A DNA stretch of 64,000 nt from Bacillus sp. FSL K6-3431 (GCF_038002605.1 NZ_JBBOCT010000001.1:4526001-4590000); one strand, 5' to 3'; counted from the first letter of the stretch, positions 18,027 through 27,865 are shown. Made by a program: numbers and translations. Notes: generated by a model not told the origin, from the letters alone.

Positions 18027-18971
18027 ATGTCAAATAAAGCGGAATATTCTACTGGGAAAAATATTGGATTGAAGCCTAATAGAAAAAAATTCTTCACACC
18101 ACAGGATTTGGCTGGATATGCATTTTCTGCTCCGTTAGTTATTGGTGTATTGGTATTTGCCATTTACCCAATGATAGGTGCATTAATATTGAGTTTCAAA
18201 AAGTCAGCTTCTTCATTTGGAGGCGAGTGGATAGGGCTTGCTAATTATAAGTATGTGCTGACAGATACTATGTTTTGGAAATCTTTATATAACACGGCTT
18301 ATATGGGTGTTTTGTCCGTTATTTTAGGTGTATCTTTATCTTTTATACTTGCAACCTTAATTCATAACGTACCGTGGTTGAAGTGGCGGAATTTCTTTAA
18401 AGGTGTATATTTTTTACCAAATGTAGTGTCTCTAGTAGCCACAAGTATTCTATTCCAATTCCTTTTTAATCCAGGGAGTGAGGGGATTTTAAACTATGTT
18501 TTAGGCTGGGTTGGTATTGAGCCTATAGGTTGGTTCACAAATCCAAGTGTTTCGAGATTCAGTATCGTGTTAATGACTTTATGGGGAATGCTAGGCTACA
18601 ATACAATTATTTTCATCGCAGCTTTATCAAGTGTACCACGAGATCTTTATGAAGCATCTGAAGTCGATGGAGCAAACTGGATGAAGAAATGGTTATACAT
18701 TACTGTTCCATATTTAAAACCCATTATATTATTTATGGTCATCATAAGTACGATTGGCGCAATGAAGCGGTTTACCGATGTTTGGTTAATCGGAGGAACA
18801 GCTGGGAATCCAGCAGGTTCATTAATGACTGTAGTTCTATATATTTATCGCAATGCATTTTTATCCAACCAAATGGGCGTTGCAACCGCGGCTTCATATA
18901 TTTTGTTTATTGTGATTCTCGTACTAACGGTTATCATGTTAGTGACAAACAGAAAGAATAATTTTGACTGA
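18027..18971 (+). CDS. CUT1-type sugar ABC transporter permease (MalF/UgpA-like)
   Basis: A 314-residue inner-membrane protein with six predicted membrane segments, beginning with a long hydrophilic leader. The ABC-importer EAA loop is visible as YEASEVDGANWMKKWLYITVPYLKP-type sequence in the C-terminal half (about residues 215-240), which docks onto the ATPase. It is the first of two permeases of a CUT1 (oligosaccharide/polyol) importer encoded with its second permease and lipoprotein. The ATP-binding subunit is absent from this operon; Bacillus relatives share a housekeeping MsmX-type ATPase. A 141-bp gap separates it from the dehydrogenase, so it could have its own promoter. Confidence 0.88.
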   Translation: MSNKAEYSTGKNIGLKPNRKKFFTPQDLAGYAFSAPLVIGVLVFAIYPMIGALILSFKKSASSFGGEWIGLANYKYVLTDTMFWKSLYNTAYMGVLSVILGVSLSFILATLIHNVPWLKWRNFFKGVYFLPNVVSLVATSILFQFLFNPGSEGILNYVLGWVGIEPIGWFTNPSVSRFSIVLMTLWGMLGYNTIIFIAALSSVPRDLYEASEVDGANWMKKWLYITVPYLKPIILFMVIISTIGAMKRFTDVWLIGGTAGNPAGSLMTVVLYIYRNAFLSNQMGVATAASYILFIVILVLTVIMLVTNRKNNFD

Positions 18972-18986
18972 TAAGGGGTGAGGGAT

Positions 18987-19886
18987 ATGAGTAAGGATAT
19001 CAGTATGACTAATGCAAATATAAAGAATGGAAACCCTAATGAGAATAAATTTTTTAAGAAATCAAAACTAATTGGTAGCTATACGCTTACGACCTTTCTT
19101 ATTCTAGGCTCACTTATTATGATCATTCCTTTTGTATGGATGGTTTTAACAAGCTTTGATTGGGCTGCAAGATTGAATATTCCATTTCCCCCTAGATTCT
19201 GGCCAAAGGAAATAACGACAAGGACATATGAAGCTGCTTTTACAAATATTCCAATGTTTCGATATATGTTTAATTCTTTAGTCATTTCTGTAGGAGTTAT
19301 TGCTGTCAGTTTAATGTCTGCGCTACTCTCTGGATATGCAATTTCAAAACTTAAATTTAAAGGGTCTATGATCGTTCTTGTTTTAGCATTAAGTACTATG
19401 ATGATTCCGTTTGAGATGACAATGATCCCTCAATACCTACTATTTTCAAAGATTCGTCTATTGGATACGTATTGGGCATTTTTTCTACCTGCTTTAAATT
19501 ATGCATTTGGAACATTTTTGGCGAAGTCTTTTATTGATCAAATTCCATCAAGTCTACGAGAGGCAGCTATTATTGATGGGGCAAGTGAGTTTAAAGTATT
19601 CTTTAAAATCTATTTTCCTTTATGTGTTCCAATTATTGCGACCATGGTTATCTTACAGTTTTTAGCAGTATGGAATGATTTATTATGGCCATTATTAGCA
19701 CTGAAAACACCTGATAAATATACAATTCAACTTGGACTGGCTATGTTTACTTACAATAAAAGTATGCCATTACCATCCATCATTATGGCTGCAACAACCG
19801 TTAGTTTAATTCCAGTTATTACTCTATATTTATTCCTTCAACGTTATATTGTTGAGAGTATTGCATTATCCGGAATTAAACAATAA
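18987..19886 (+). CDS. CUT1-type sugar ABC transporter permease (MalG/UgpE-like)
   Basis: A 299-residue membrane protein with six predicted segments and the EAA-loop motif LREAAIIDGASEFKVFF near its C-terminal third. It is the partner of the preceding permease, 15 bp downstream. ATG at 18987 is chosen over an in-frame GTG at 18978 because AAGGGG then sits at normal spacing. The last residues (IVESIALSGIKQ) are typical of MalG-like subunits. It forms the heterodimeric channel for the sugar delivered by the lipoprotein encoded next. Confidence 0.88.
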   Translation: MSKDISMTNANIKNGNPNENKFFKKSKLIGSYTLTTFLILGSLIMIIPFVWMVLTSFDWAARLNIPFPPRFWPKEITTRTYEAAFTNIPMFRYMFNSLVISVGVIAVSLMSALLSGYAISKLKFKGSMIVLVLALSTMMIPFEMTMIPQYLLFSKIRLLDTYWAFFLPALNYAFGTFLAKSFIDQIPSSLREAAIIDGASEFKVFFKIYFPLCVPIIATMVILQFLAVWNDLLWPLLALKTPDKYTIQLGLAMFTYNKSMPLPSIIMAATTVSLIPVITLYLFLQRYIVESIALSGIKQ

Positions 19887-19959
19887 TTAAGGAGGTGAGT
19901 AATACGTTTCGCTTGTGTATATGTATGCTCTATGAAAATACTAAACGGGGGGAATAAAA

Positions 19960-21339
19960 ATGAAGAAAAGTATTTCAATTTTTATTGTGGCATTAATTAT
20001 AATGATGTCTTTAGCTGCATGCTCGTCTAGCTCAGGTGGAAAAGGTGAGAAAAAGAGCGATATTGAAGTAGTTTCAGATATAAAAGGAACTGTTCGTGTT
20101 TCATTAGCGGGTTGGGCACTTGAGAATGGAATTGATCCAATCACAGGTATAAACACGATTGGATTAAACGAATTCTTAGAAAACGAATTTTATCCTAGGT
20201 ACCCTAATATTAAACTAGAAGTTTACCAAGTACCTTGGGAAAATGCACAAGCAAAGCAAAGTGCGATGCTACAATCAGGCGATGTTGATATATTATACAC
20301 TGGTGGGGCATTTGCATCACAATGGATGGAGCAGGGATTATTAAAAGGTATTGATGACTTATTAAAGAATGATAAAGATTTCGATCCAAGTATATATTTA
20401 AGCGGAATCTGGGAGAATTCGTATAGTACAGTATCTTTTGATGGTAAAACTCGCTTTGGACTACCGGCTGTTCTAGGGAAACGTATTACAATATATGATA
20501 AAAAAATGTTCGAGGAATGGGGAGTGGAGCCATTATCTGATAAGCCTACTCCTGAAGAAATTTTAGAAAAAGCAGCAAAAATGACAGGGAAAAATCCTGT
20601 GACTGGCGAAAAAAACTATGGTTTATGGTTTAACGGGAATAACCTTAATATTTCTACTTTCGTTGCCTTAACACATGCATTTAAGGCTGAGGGCGCGGTT
20701 GGTTCATTGGCTGATGTTAAAAATATTGAATGGAAGCTGAATACTCCAGAGATGGTCAAAGTAATGGAATGGCTTAAGGAAGCATCGAAATTTCCGCCTA
20801 CTGAGTTTTTAAATGCTCAAGGAGCAGAGAACTTCGGGTTGAACACAAATAATATTGCGATAGCCCTTGACCATGCTGGCGGTGCAACAATGGGAGAATA
20901 TGCTGCTAACGATGATAAAGAGTTATTGGATCGTTTTGAATCAGCATTGAACTTAGGACCAAACGGCGAAGGCTGGGTGGCAATGGATCCATTTGTCATG
21001 GCTGAAAAAGTAAAAGATGCCGACGCAGCTTGGGAAGTGATGAAGTTTTTAACAGGATATGAAACACAAAAGTGGAATTACGATAATTTCAAATCAACAC
21101 CTACTTTAGTTGAGGCTGATTTTGTTGGGGAAGAAGATAAATATGTAAAAACAGCGATGGAAATAGCAGATATCACTTCTTCTGTTTTGATGGATGAAGC
21201 AAATCCGTTTTTCGGCAGTGAGATTGCTCCAGCTGTAAACGGCTTTATAAGTAATGCGGCTAATGATAAAGCTCCAGACATTCAAAAGTTTTTAGATGAT
21301 TTACAAAAACGTGCGGAAAAATGGTCTGCAAGTCAATAA
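19960..21339 (+). CDS. sugar ABC transporter substrate-binding lipoprotein
   Basis: A 459-residue extracellular solute-binding protein of family 1 (MalE-like). It has a lysine-rich N-terminus, a hydrophobic segment and a lipobox LAAC near residue 21, so it is a lipid-anchored receptor outside the membrane. The mature domain has the two-lobe pattern with aromatic residues likely lining the sugar site. It lies 73 bp after the second permease and completes the import system; a hairpin with a T-rich tail follows the gene. Ligand class is inferred from family and operon only. It is clearly different from the four SBPs at 56.9-63.7 kb, which form their own subfamily. Confidence 0.88.
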   Translation: MKKSISIFIVALIIMMSLAACSSSSGGKGEKKSDIEVVSDIKGTVRVSLAGWALENGIDPITGINTIGLNEFLENEFYPRYPNIKLEVYQVPWENAQAKQSAMLQSGDVDILYTGGAFASQWMEQGLLKGIDDLLKNDKDFDPSIYLSGIWENSYSTVSFDGKTRFGLPAVLGKRITIYDKKMFEEWGVEPLSDKPTPEEILEKAAKMTGKNPVTGEKNYGLWFNGNNLNISTFVALTHAFKAEGAVGSLADVKNIEWKLNTPEMVKVMEWLKEASKFPPTEFLNAQGAENFGLNTNNIAIALDHAGGATMGEYAANDDKELLDRFESALNLGPNGEGWVAMDPFVMAEKVKDADAAWEVMKFLTGYETQKWNYDNFKSTPTLVEADFVGEEDKYVKTAMEIADITSSVLMDEANPFFGSEIAPAVNGFISNAANDKAPDIQKFLDDLQKRAEKWSASQ

Positions 21340-21351
21340 GATAACCCATTG

Positions 21352-21385
21352 TGCGGTAGTGACGAGTAGTTTTTTCACTACCGCA
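21352..21385. repeat. inverted repeat without a T tail
   Basis: TGCGGTAGTGA (21352-21362) and its exact complement TCACTACCGCA (21375-21385) form an 11-bp stem with a T-rich loop just after the SBP stop. No U-run follows, so it may protect the mRNA 3' end or form a weak terminator with the next hairpin. Confidence 0.5.
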
Positions 21386-21426
21386 TATTCGGTTAACAAG
21401 GCATATTCTCTCTGAAAATCAAAGAT

Positions 21427-21480
21427 CTGCCCTCCCACCGTGTTAATACATTAACGCAGTGGGAGGGCAGATACCTTTTT
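21427..21480 (+). terminator. intrinsic terminator of the sugar ABC operon
   Basis: CTGCCCTCCCAC (21427-21438) pairs perfectly with GTGGGAGGGCAG (21459-21470) and is followed by ATACCTTTTT. The strong GC stem ends the 14.8-21.3 kb operon before the amidase gene. Confidence 0.75.
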
Positions 21481-21554
21481 ACTTCTGAATACTTTGTTCA
21501 CTCCGCTATCAATGATAGAGTATAGATTATAATAATATTTAATGAGGTGAACAA

Positions 21555-23051
21555 ATGAAACTACATACATATTTGCAATTGGATGCTACTGATATGACTA
21601 AGCTAATTCAAAGGAAAGAAGTCCAGCCAAGTGAATTAATTGAATTGAGCTTTGAACAATTGGAAAAGGTAAATCCGACCTTAAACGCAGTTACTCATTC
21701 TCGAAAAGAAAAAGTATTAGAAGAAGCAAAGCAATTTAACGTGGATAATCGCCCGTTTGCGGGGGTTCCTTTTTTATTGAAAAATATATCACAATCATTG
21801 AAGGATGAGCCAATTACTTCTGGATCTAGATTATTTCAATCAGTGATATCGGATCATGATTCACATCTCGTTTCAAAGATACGCGAGGCTGGTTTTTTAT
21901 TCACGGGTCATACCAATGCACCTGAGTTTGGATTGAAAAATATAACGGAACCAGTGCTTTATGGACCTTCGAGAAATCCTTGGAACGCGGATTATTCACC
22001 AGGTGGCTCAAGTGGCGGAGCAGCTGCAGCGATTGCTTCAGGTATTGTTCCGATGGCGGGTGCAAGTGATGGTGGGGGATCGATCCGTATCCCAGCATCT
22101 TTTTCTAGTTTATTTGGCCTTAAACCTACAAGAGGACGTACACCAGTAGGTCCAGGGGTTGGTCGTCAGTGGCAAGGTGCTTCCATCGATTTTGTTCTCA
22201 GTCGAAGTGTGCGGGATAGTGCGGCCATGCTTGATGCTCTCCAAGTCATACAACAAGCGGCGGCATTTCAGACACCGTTACTGACTGGTAGTTCGATAAA
22301 GACGTTGAATGAATCATTTCAAAAGCCTTTAAAGATTGCATTTACAACAAAGTCACCTGTTGGAACACGGGTTTCTGAAGAGGCAGAATTTGCGGTTAAT
22401 AAAATAGTGACATGGTTGGAAAACGAAGGTCACATAGTTGTGGAACAGGAAAATGGAGTAGATGGTACTCAATTAATGAAGGATTATTTTCTTATGAATA
22501 GTGGAGAAATTTCTACATTAATCGAACAATTAGAACGAGCAATTGGAAGGTCAATTACAGCGGATGATGTTGAAATTGAGACATGGCTGCTTAATGAAGC
22601 TGGGAAATCAGTGTCCGCTTCCCAGTTTTCAGCTAGTCTTGCTTCATGGGATATTGCTGCGGCAAAAATGGCTACACTTCATGAAACATACGATTTCTAC
22701 ATTACACCGGCGACGGCATTTACAGCTCCGAAAATTGGCGAATTAACACATACCGTAATGGAACAAGAACAACTGCGTGAGCAGATGAGAATGGCTGTAG
22801 GAAGTGAGCAACAGCAATCCTTAATATGGGACATGTTTTTACCGAGTTTAACGTATACGCCATTTACTCAACTTGCAAATTTGACAGGACAACCTGCTAT
22901 TTCTGTTCCAGTACATTTATCAAAAGAAGGTCTCCCGCTAGGCGTTCAAGTAATGGCACAGAAAGGGGAAGAAAGACGCCTGTTGCAGCTAGCCGCTCAA
23001 CTTGAACAGACTAGTTTATGGGTTGGAATGAAAGGCAATCCACTGTTATGA
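21555..23051 (+). CDS. amidase signature family protein
   Basis: A 498-residue cytoplasmic amidase. The Ser-cisSer-Lys triad is readable: Lys76 in PFLLKN, Ser152/153 in [11 protein letters not shown] and nucleophile Ser176 in [10 protein letters not shown]. The length and the C-terminal [21 protein letters not shown] segment fit the broad amidase/GatA-like family. There are no GatC or GatB genes beside it, so it is probably a stand-alone amide hydrolase, not the tRNA amidotransferase subunit. The AATGAGGTGA stretch before ATG is the ribosome site. It appears monocistronic, between the sugar operon terminator and brnQ. The substrate is not predictable. Confidence 0.85.
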   Translation: MKLHTYLQLDATDMTKLIQRKEVQPSELIELSFEQLEKVNPTLNAVTHSRKEKVLEEAKQFNVDNRPFAGVPFLLKNISQSLKDEPITSGSRLFQSVISDHDSHLVSKIREAGFLFTGHTNAPEFGLKNITEPVLYGPSRNPWNADYSPGGSSGGAAAAIASGIVPMAGASDGGGSIRIPASFSSLFGLKPTRGRTPVGPGVGRQWQGASIDFVLSRSVRDSAAMLDALQVIQQAAAFQTPLLTGSSIKTLNESFQKPLKIAFTTKSPVGTRVSEEAEFAVNKIVTWLENEGHIVVEQENGVDGTQLMKDYFLMNSGEISTLIEQLERAIGRSITADDVEIETWLLNEAGKSVSASQFSASLASWDIAAAKMATLHETYDFYITPATAFTAPKIGELTHTVMEQEQLREQMRMAVGSEQQQSLIWDMFLPSLTYTPFTQLANLTGQPAISVPVHLSKEGLPLGVQVMAQKGEERRLLQLAAQLEQTSLWVGMKGNPLL

Positions 23052-23242
23052 GTATCATTGTAGTGTAAATAGTTTAGGAGAGGATATTCAAAAATTCACC
23101 AAATGATAACCGGCGAAAATTTTACTCGAAAATAAAAAGAAGATAATTTGTCATGACTTTTCGCTAATATACGACAACTTTTCTGTGAATATGTTTATAA
23201 TGGAAGGCATGCTTATCAAAATTATATTTAGGAGTCTTCACT

Positions 23243-24565
23243 ATGAATTATTCACAGAAACTATCAATTAAGAAAAATATAACAGTAGGACTGATGTTGT
23301 TCGCATTATTTCTCGGGGCAGGAAATATTATATTTCCCCCTGAACTTGGTCAGATGGCAGGAGAAAATATAATCATTTCGATGATTGGCTTTCTCATTAC
23401 TGGCGTCGGTCTCCCGTTGTTAGCTGTTATTGCTATTGCAAAGTCAGGTAGTGACTTTGAGTTAATCGCGAGTCGAGTACATCCTCTCTTTGGCATTATT
23501 TTCACAATTATTGTTTATTTATCGATTGGTCCATTTTTCGGTATCCCACGTACAGCAACCGTTTCTTATGAAATCGGGATCGTACCATTTTTGCCGGAAA
23601 TATTACAGAATTCGAGATGGACGCTTGCGGTGTTTACCATTCTGTTTTTCGTTATCACCGTTCTATTTGCGTTAAATCCAACAAAGCTTGTTGACCGAGT
23701 TGGTAAAATCCTAACACCAGTTCTACTTATTGTCATTGGATTACTTGCCTTAAAAAGCTTTATCACACCGATGGGGGAAATAGGTGCTCCACTTGGCTCG
23801 TATGTAGACAATGCCTTTTTTGAAAGTTTCGTTCAAGGGTATTTGACGATGGATGTCATCGCAGCACTTGCGTTTGGTATTGTTGTTATCAATGCTTTAC
23901 ATAATGAAGGGGTAAGAGAGAGTAAATCACTTGTAAAAGCAACAATAATTGCAGGTGCCATCGCAGCAGCCGGGTTATCGCTCGTTTATATTTCGCTTGG
24001 ATATATTGGGGCAACAAGTATGGAAGTAGTCGGATTACAGGAAAACGGAGGAGCAATTTTATCAATTGCTTCGAAGGTACTCTATGGACAGTCTGGAACA
24101 ATGATACTTGCAGTTACGATTATTTTTGCTTGTTTGACAACATCAATTGGCCTTGTTTCTGCATGCTCGCAATATTTCGGTAAGCTAATGCCGAAAATAC
24201 CCTATAAGTTGTATGTTTTCATTTTTGCCGGATTTAGTATGTTCGTAGCTAATGTTGGACTTACAAAGTTAATCGAGATCTCCGTTCCAATATTGCTGAT
24301 CGTGTATCCATTAGCGATTGTTCTGATGTTGATGTCATTTATTGATCATTTATTTGGTCGTGAGCCAATTGTTTATTCACTTGCACTAATTGGGACTGTC
24401 ATTGTTAGTATTTTTGATGGACTGAAAGCTGCCGATATTAACATCCCTATCGTTGAAAATATCTTATCCTTTTTACCACTATATGAACAAGGGATTGGTT
24501 GGCTGGTACCCGCAATAGTCGGTGCATTTCTAGGTATTCTTATTCATAAGCTAAAGAAAAAATAG
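23243..24565 (+). CDS. brnQ: branched-chain amino acid transporter, BrnQ/LIV-II family
   Basis: A 440-residue integral membrane protein with about twelve hydrophobic segments. The N-terminal FLGAGNIIFPPELGQMAG motif is the hallmark of the LIVCS (BrnQ) family of Na+ or H+ symporters for leucine, isoleucine and valine. ATG 23243 follows TAGGAG at normal spacing. A second member lies at 48730-50037, so this genome carries at least two paralogues with the same motif order. The gene for a GNAT protein follows 21 bp downstream and may be co-transcribed. Confidence 0.88.
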   Translation: MNYSQKLSIKKNITVGLMLFALFLGAGNIIFPPELGQMAGENIIISMIGFLITGVGLPLLAVIAIAKSGSDFELIASRVHPLFGIIFTIIVYLSIGPFFGIPRTATVSYEIGIVPFLPEILQNSRWTLAVFTILFFVITVLFALNPTKLVDRVGKILTPVLLIVIGLLALKSFITPMGEIGAPLGSYVDNAFFESFVQGYLTMDVIAALAFGIVVINALHNEGVRESKSLVKATIIAGAIAAAGLSLVYISLGYIGATSMEVVGLQENGGAILSIASKVLYGQSGTMILAVTIIFACLTTSIGLVSACSQYFGKLMPKIPYKLYVFIFAGFSMFVANVGLTKLIEISVPILLIVYPLAIVLMLMSFIDHLFGREPIVYSLALIGTVIVSIFDGLKAADINIPIVENILSFLPLYEQGIGWLVPAIVGAFLGILIHKLKKK

Positions 24566-24586
24566 TTGAAATCGGAGGACATCCCT

Positions 24587-25762
24587 ATGAAAGAATTGAA
24601 AAGGTTGGGAGAAGGCGATTATGAGGAAGCAGTAGCATTATCTCAGTTTGCATTTCAATACAAGCTATCTGATGAAGAGCGCGAGAAGAAGGTGGAGGAA
24701 TTTAGAAATCAGGTCATTTGGGGGCATATAGTCGAAGGGAAATTGGCCGCCAAATTGCATCTTTTTCCTTTCACTTGCTATATAAACGGCGAATCATTTG
24801 ACGTCGGGGGCGTTTGCTCCGTTGCTACATGGCCAGAATATCGGCGTCAAGGAAGCATTAGGGCACTAATGCAGCAATCACTTCAGTATATGAGAGAAAT
24901 TGGACAAACGGTTTCTTATCTCCATCCCTTCTCCGTAGCCTTTTATCGGAAATTCGGTTGGGAATTGACGTTTTCGAATCGTAATTATAAGATTCCAATT
25001 AATCATTTAAAAAGGAATTGGGCTGGGAAGGGATTAGTGAGACGTATTGATGCTGACATACCTTTACTGCATACCATTTATACGGATTATGCAAGAAAAT
25101 ATAATGGGATGCTCGGTCGGGACGAAAATTGGTGGGAACAGCGTGTATTAAAGGATCAGCCACAAATAGCGGTTGCATATAATGAGGCAGGCAATCCTGG
25201 AGGGTACATTATTTATCATGTGAAAGATCAGCTGATGACTGTAAAGGAAATGGTTTCTACCTCTTTAAATGAATGGAAGCTTTTATATCAATTTATCGCA
25301 AATCATGATTCGATGGCGGAAAATGTTACGATCACTGTACCAGAAAATGATCATCTTCCTTTTATACTAGATGAACCAAGGTTTGAACAAATGAATATTC
25401 CTTTTTGTATGGCACGAATTGTAGATGTACTACCTTTTTTGAAAAAATATCCTTTCCATATCGAAGAAGGAAATGCAACGGAATCTATTATTCTACAGGT
25501 TGATGATGAGTTCCTACCTGAAAATGAAGGAGTTTACGAGATAAAACTGGAAAATGGTATGATGGATGTATGTATGCTGAAGGATTTTAGAGGTGAAACA
25601 GGCATACATTGTAGCATCCAAGCATTAACGGCCATGTTTTTAGGATATAAACGCCCGTCGACACTCCATAATTTAGGTATGCTCAGTGGTGAAAAGGAAG
25701 AAATAGAGCGATTTGAAACAATGATTCCATCTAGACAAACGTATATGATCGACTTTTTCTAA
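24587..25762 (+). CDS. GNAT acetyltransferase (Eis-like, with C-terminal sterol-carrier-type domain)
   Basis: A 391-residue protein with the layout of the Eis family: an N-terminal GNAT domain with the acetyl-CoA loop VATWPEYRRQGSIRALM, then a second GNAT-like region and a C-terminal domain resembling sterol carrier protein 2. Family members acetylate amines of aminoglycosides, polyamines or proteins; the acceptor here is unknown. ATG at 24587 is preferred to an in-frame TTG at 24566, because CGGAGGA lies 7 bases before it. The C-terminus ends close to the family's usual free carboxylate (here DFF). It lies 21 bp after brnQ. Confidence 0.8.
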   Translation: MKELKRLGEGDYEEAVALSQFAFQYKLSDEEREKKVEEFRNQVIWGHIVEGKLAAKLHLFPFTCYINGESFDVGGVCSVATWPEYRRQGSIRALMQQSLQYMREIGQTVSYLHPFSVAFYRKFGWELTFSNRNYKIPINHLKRNWAGKGLVRRIDADIPLLHTIYTDYARKYNGMLGRDENWWEQRVLKDQPQIAVAYNEAGNPGGYIIYHVKDQLMTVKEMVSTSLNEWKLLYQFIANHDSMAENVTITVPENDHLPFILDEPRFEQMNIPFCMARIVDVLPFLKKYPFHIEEGNATESIILQVDDEFLPENEGVYEIKLENGMMDVCMLKDFRGETGIHCSIQALTAMFLGYKRPSTLHNLGMLSGEKEEIERFETMIPSRQTYMIDFF

Positions 25763-25844
25763 TATATGTTGTAGGAATGTGGGTAACCAAAAATATTAAC
25801 TTATGATAAGATGATAGAGAGAAAAATATATCCGTCTTTACGGA

Positions 25845-25878
25845 AGAGGTTCTAGCTACCCTCTCTAAAAAACTAAGG
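25845..25878 (+). ncRNA. preQ1-I riboswitch aptamer
   Basis: The AGAGG...CCTCT P1 stem, the GTTCTAGCTACC loop, the A-rich stretch and the terminal CTAAGG reproduce the class I preQ1 aptamer, one of the smallest riboswitches. It lies 57 bp upstream of queC, the expected position for feedback control by the queuosine precursor preQ1. The closing CTAAG can pair either within the aptamer pseudoknot or with CTTAG at 25896-25900 in the terminator loop. Confidence 0.88.
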
Positions 25879-25880
25879 AA

Positions 25881-25913
25881 AAACAGTACCGTTTTCTTAG
25901 GTGCTGTTTTTTT
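25881..25913 (+). terminator. riboswitch-controlled terminator
   Basis: AAACAGTACC (25881-25890) pairs with GGTGCTGTTT (25900-25909), with one G-T pair, and is followed by TTTT. CTAAG of the aptamer (25873-25877) is complementary to CTTAG in the loop and stem start, giving an antiterminator in the absence of ligand. Ligand binding would favour termination before queC. Confidence 0.8.
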
Positions 25914-25934
25914 CTGTGAAAAAGGAGTTATCAG

Positions 25935-26615
25935 ATGAAGAAAAAAGAAAAGGCAATCGTCGTATTTAGTGGAGGTCAGGACAGTACAACATGTTTGTTC
26001 TGGGCAATGAAGCGATTTGCAGAAGTAGAAGCAGTTACGTTTGATTACAATCAAAGGCATCGTTCAGAAATTGAATGTGCGAAAAAAATTACACGAGAAC
26101 TTGGGATTAAGCATCATGTTCTTGATATGAACCTTTTACATCAATTAGCACCTAATGCATTGACTCGTGATGAAATTGAGGTTGAAGGTGGAGAGAATGG
26201 AGAATTACCTTCCACTTTTGTCCCAGGAAGAAACTTGTTATTTATGTCATTTGCTGGTGTATTAGCACATCAAATCCAAGCTAAAAGTCTTGTTACAGGT
26301 GTGAGTGAAACAGACTTTAGCGGCTATCCAGATTGCACCGATATATTTATGAAATCACTCAATGTTACATTAAACCTATCAATGGAAAAAGACTTTGTGA
26401 TACACACGCCATTAATGTGGCTGAATAAGGAAGAAACATGGGAACTCGCAGATCAATTAGATGCATTTGAGTTTATTAGGGAAAAAACACTGACATGCTA
26501 TAACGGTGTAATTGCTGATGGTTGTGGTAAGTGTCCTGCTTGTATACTGAGAAAAAAAGGACTTGACGACTACTTGATCAATCGGAAGGAGGTAGATAAT
26601 AATGTATGGCTTTAG
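25935..26615 (+). CDS. queC: 7-cyano-7-deazaguanine (preQ0) synthase QueC
   Basis: A 226-residue ATP-dependent enzyme converting 7-carboxy-7-deazaguanine to preQ0 for queuosine tRNA modification. The PP-loop SGGQDSTT at residues 12-19 binds ATP, and the zinc site is the cluster Cys188, Cys197, Cys200, Cys203 (ending CGKCPAC). Length and motifs match Bacillus QueC. It is the first gene of a preQ1-riboswitch-controlled operon, with AAAGGAG before ATG. It overlaps queD by 14 bp. queF and a preQ0-forming folE are not present in the window. Confidence 0.95.
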   Translation: MKKKEKAIVVFSGGQDSTTCLFWAMKRFAEVEAVTFDYNQRHRSEIECAKKITRELGIKHHVLDMNLLHQLAPNALTRDEIEVEGGENGELPSTFVPGRNLLFMSFAGVLAHQIQAKSLVTGVSETDFSGYPDCTDIFMKSLNVTLNLSMEKDFVIHTPLMWLNKEETWELADQLDAFEFIREKTLTCYNGVIADGCGKCPACILRKKGLDDYLINRKEVDNNVWL

Positions 26616-27084
26616 AATTGTCGATAAACTTCAGAAGATGGATGAGGATATTAAACGTGAACAATTAAAGTATCATCATAAAAGAGTGCTAGTAAGTAAA
26701 GAATTTACGTTCGATTCCGCACATCATTTGCATTGTTATGAGGGTAAATGTAAAAACCTGCATGGACATACGTACAAAGTGGTATTTGGTATCAGTGGAT
26801 ATGCAGACGATCGTGGCCTAGTCATTGATTTTGGGGATATGAAGGACATTTGGAAATCAGAAATAGAGATTCATCTTGATCATAAATATTTAAATGAATC
26901 ATTGCCACCAATGAATACGACAGCTGAAAATATCGTTGTGTGGATATATGAGAAAATGAGTGAAGTTTTGCAACAAGGGGATAGACAAAAACAGTATCAT
27001 GATGTGAGAGTCGAGTTTGTTCGTTTATATGAAACTCCCACAAGCTATGCGGAAGCAAGACGGGAGTGGATGGAAATTGAGTAA
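26602..27084 (+). CDS. queD: 6-carboxytetrahydropterin synthase QueD
   Basis: A 160-residue enzyme of the PTPS/QueD family that turns 7,8-dihydroneopterin triphosphate into 6-carboxytetrahydropterin. The zinc ligands (His41 or His42, His54, His56) and catalytic Cys50 are in [10 protein letters not shown] and CKNLHGHTY, and [11 protein letters not shown] at the end is conserved. ATG 26602 follows AAGGAGGT by 8 bases and overlaps queC, so translation is coupled. The N-terminus is about ten residues longer than in B. subtilis QueD. Confidence 0.95.
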   Translation: MYGFRIVDKLQKMDEDIKREQLKYHHKRVLVSKEFTFDSAHHLHCYEGKCKNLHGHTYKVVFGISGYADDRGLVIDFGDMKDIWKSEIEIHLDHKYLNESLPPMNTTAENIVVWIYEKMSEVLQQGDRQKQYHDVRVEFVRLYETPTSYAEARREWMEIE

Positions 27085-27805
27085 GATTCCTGTGATGGAA
27101 ATATTCGGACCAACCATTCAAGGAGAAGGTATGGTTATCGGCCAGAAGACGATGTTTGTGCGGACTGCCGGTTGTGATTATTCATGTGCATGGTGTGATT
27201 CGTCTTTTACATGGGATGGTAGTGCCAAAGATATGATTAAACAAATGGACGCGGAGTCGATTTGGGAAGAATTAAAGTCAATTGGTGGTGACGGTTTTTC
27301 CTTTGTTACGATTTCCGGGGGGAATCCTGCCTTATTAAAAAATTTAACTCATTTAGTACAGTTATTGAAAAACAATAACATTAAAACATGTTTAGAAACA
27401 CAGGGTAGCAAATGGCAGGAATGGTTTCTTGATATAGATGAATTAACAATTTCTCCTAAACCACCTAGTTCAAAAATGTCGACTGATTTTAAGATATTGG
27501 ATACGATTATAGAGAAGCTAAATCAGCAATCAACTTCACAAAGTATTAGCTTAAAAGTAGTTGTTTTTGATGACGAAGACTTTGCATATGCAAAAAGAGT
27601 TCATCAATGCTATCCAATGATTCCTTTCTTTTTACAGGTAGGAAATGACGATTCAAGCACCTCTGATCATGGCAGTCTAGTCTCCAACTTACTAGAAAAG
27701 TATGAATGGCTAATAAATAAAGTCATCGCAGATCCGGAAATGAATCATGTAAAGGCGCTTCCTCAATTACATACATATATATGGGGGAATAAGAGAGGCG
27801 TATAG
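27077..27805 (+). CDS. queE: 7-carboxy-7-deazaguanine synthase QueE
   Basis: A 242-residue radical SAM enzyme catalysing ring contraction of 6-carboxytetrahydropterin to 7-carboxy-7-deazaguanine. The 4Fe-4S cysteines are Cys33, Cys37 and Cys40 in CDYSCAWCD. The first residues [18 protein letters not shown] align with known QueE N-termini when translation begins at TTG 27077, 8 bp inside queD, with GGGAGTGG upstream. Earlier in-frame ATGs would lie deep in queD and lengthen the protein with unrelated sequence. The TISGGNPAL and PQLHT motifs are present and the C-terminus WGNKRGV is typical. Confidence 0.92.
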   Translation: MSKIPVMEIFGPTIQGEGMVIGQKTMFVRTAGCDYSCAWCDSSFTWDGSAKDMIKQMDAESIWEELKSIGGDGFSFVTISGGNPALLKNLTHLVQLLKNNNIKTCLETQGSKWQEWFLDIDELTISPKPPSSKMSTDFKILDTIIEKLNQQSTSQSISLKVVVFDDEDFAYAKRVHQCYPMIPFFLQVGNDDSSTSDHGSLVSNLLEKYEWLINKVIADPEMNHVKALPQLHTYIWGNKRGV

Positions 27806-27848
27806 CCTAATAAAAAGCTTGTTCAAATTGTCCATATTTTTTATTAGG
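27806..27848 (+). terminator. AT-rich hairpin after queE
   Basis: CCTAATAAAAA (27806-27816) pairs with TTTTTATTAGG (27838-27848). The stem is mostly A-T, and its descending arm contains the only T-run, so termination is plausible but unproven. Confidence 0.4.
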
Positions 27849-27865
27849 TGTTATGCACAAAAATA

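Noticed and set aside
19889..19900. A strong AAGGAGGTG ribosome site after the second sugar permease.
   Set aside because: No standard start codon lies at usable distance; the lipoprotein uses its own GGGGGGAA site.
23115..23140. CodY box upstream of the first brnQ.
   Set aside because: AATTTT and AAAATA halves are present but the spacing is two bases too long.
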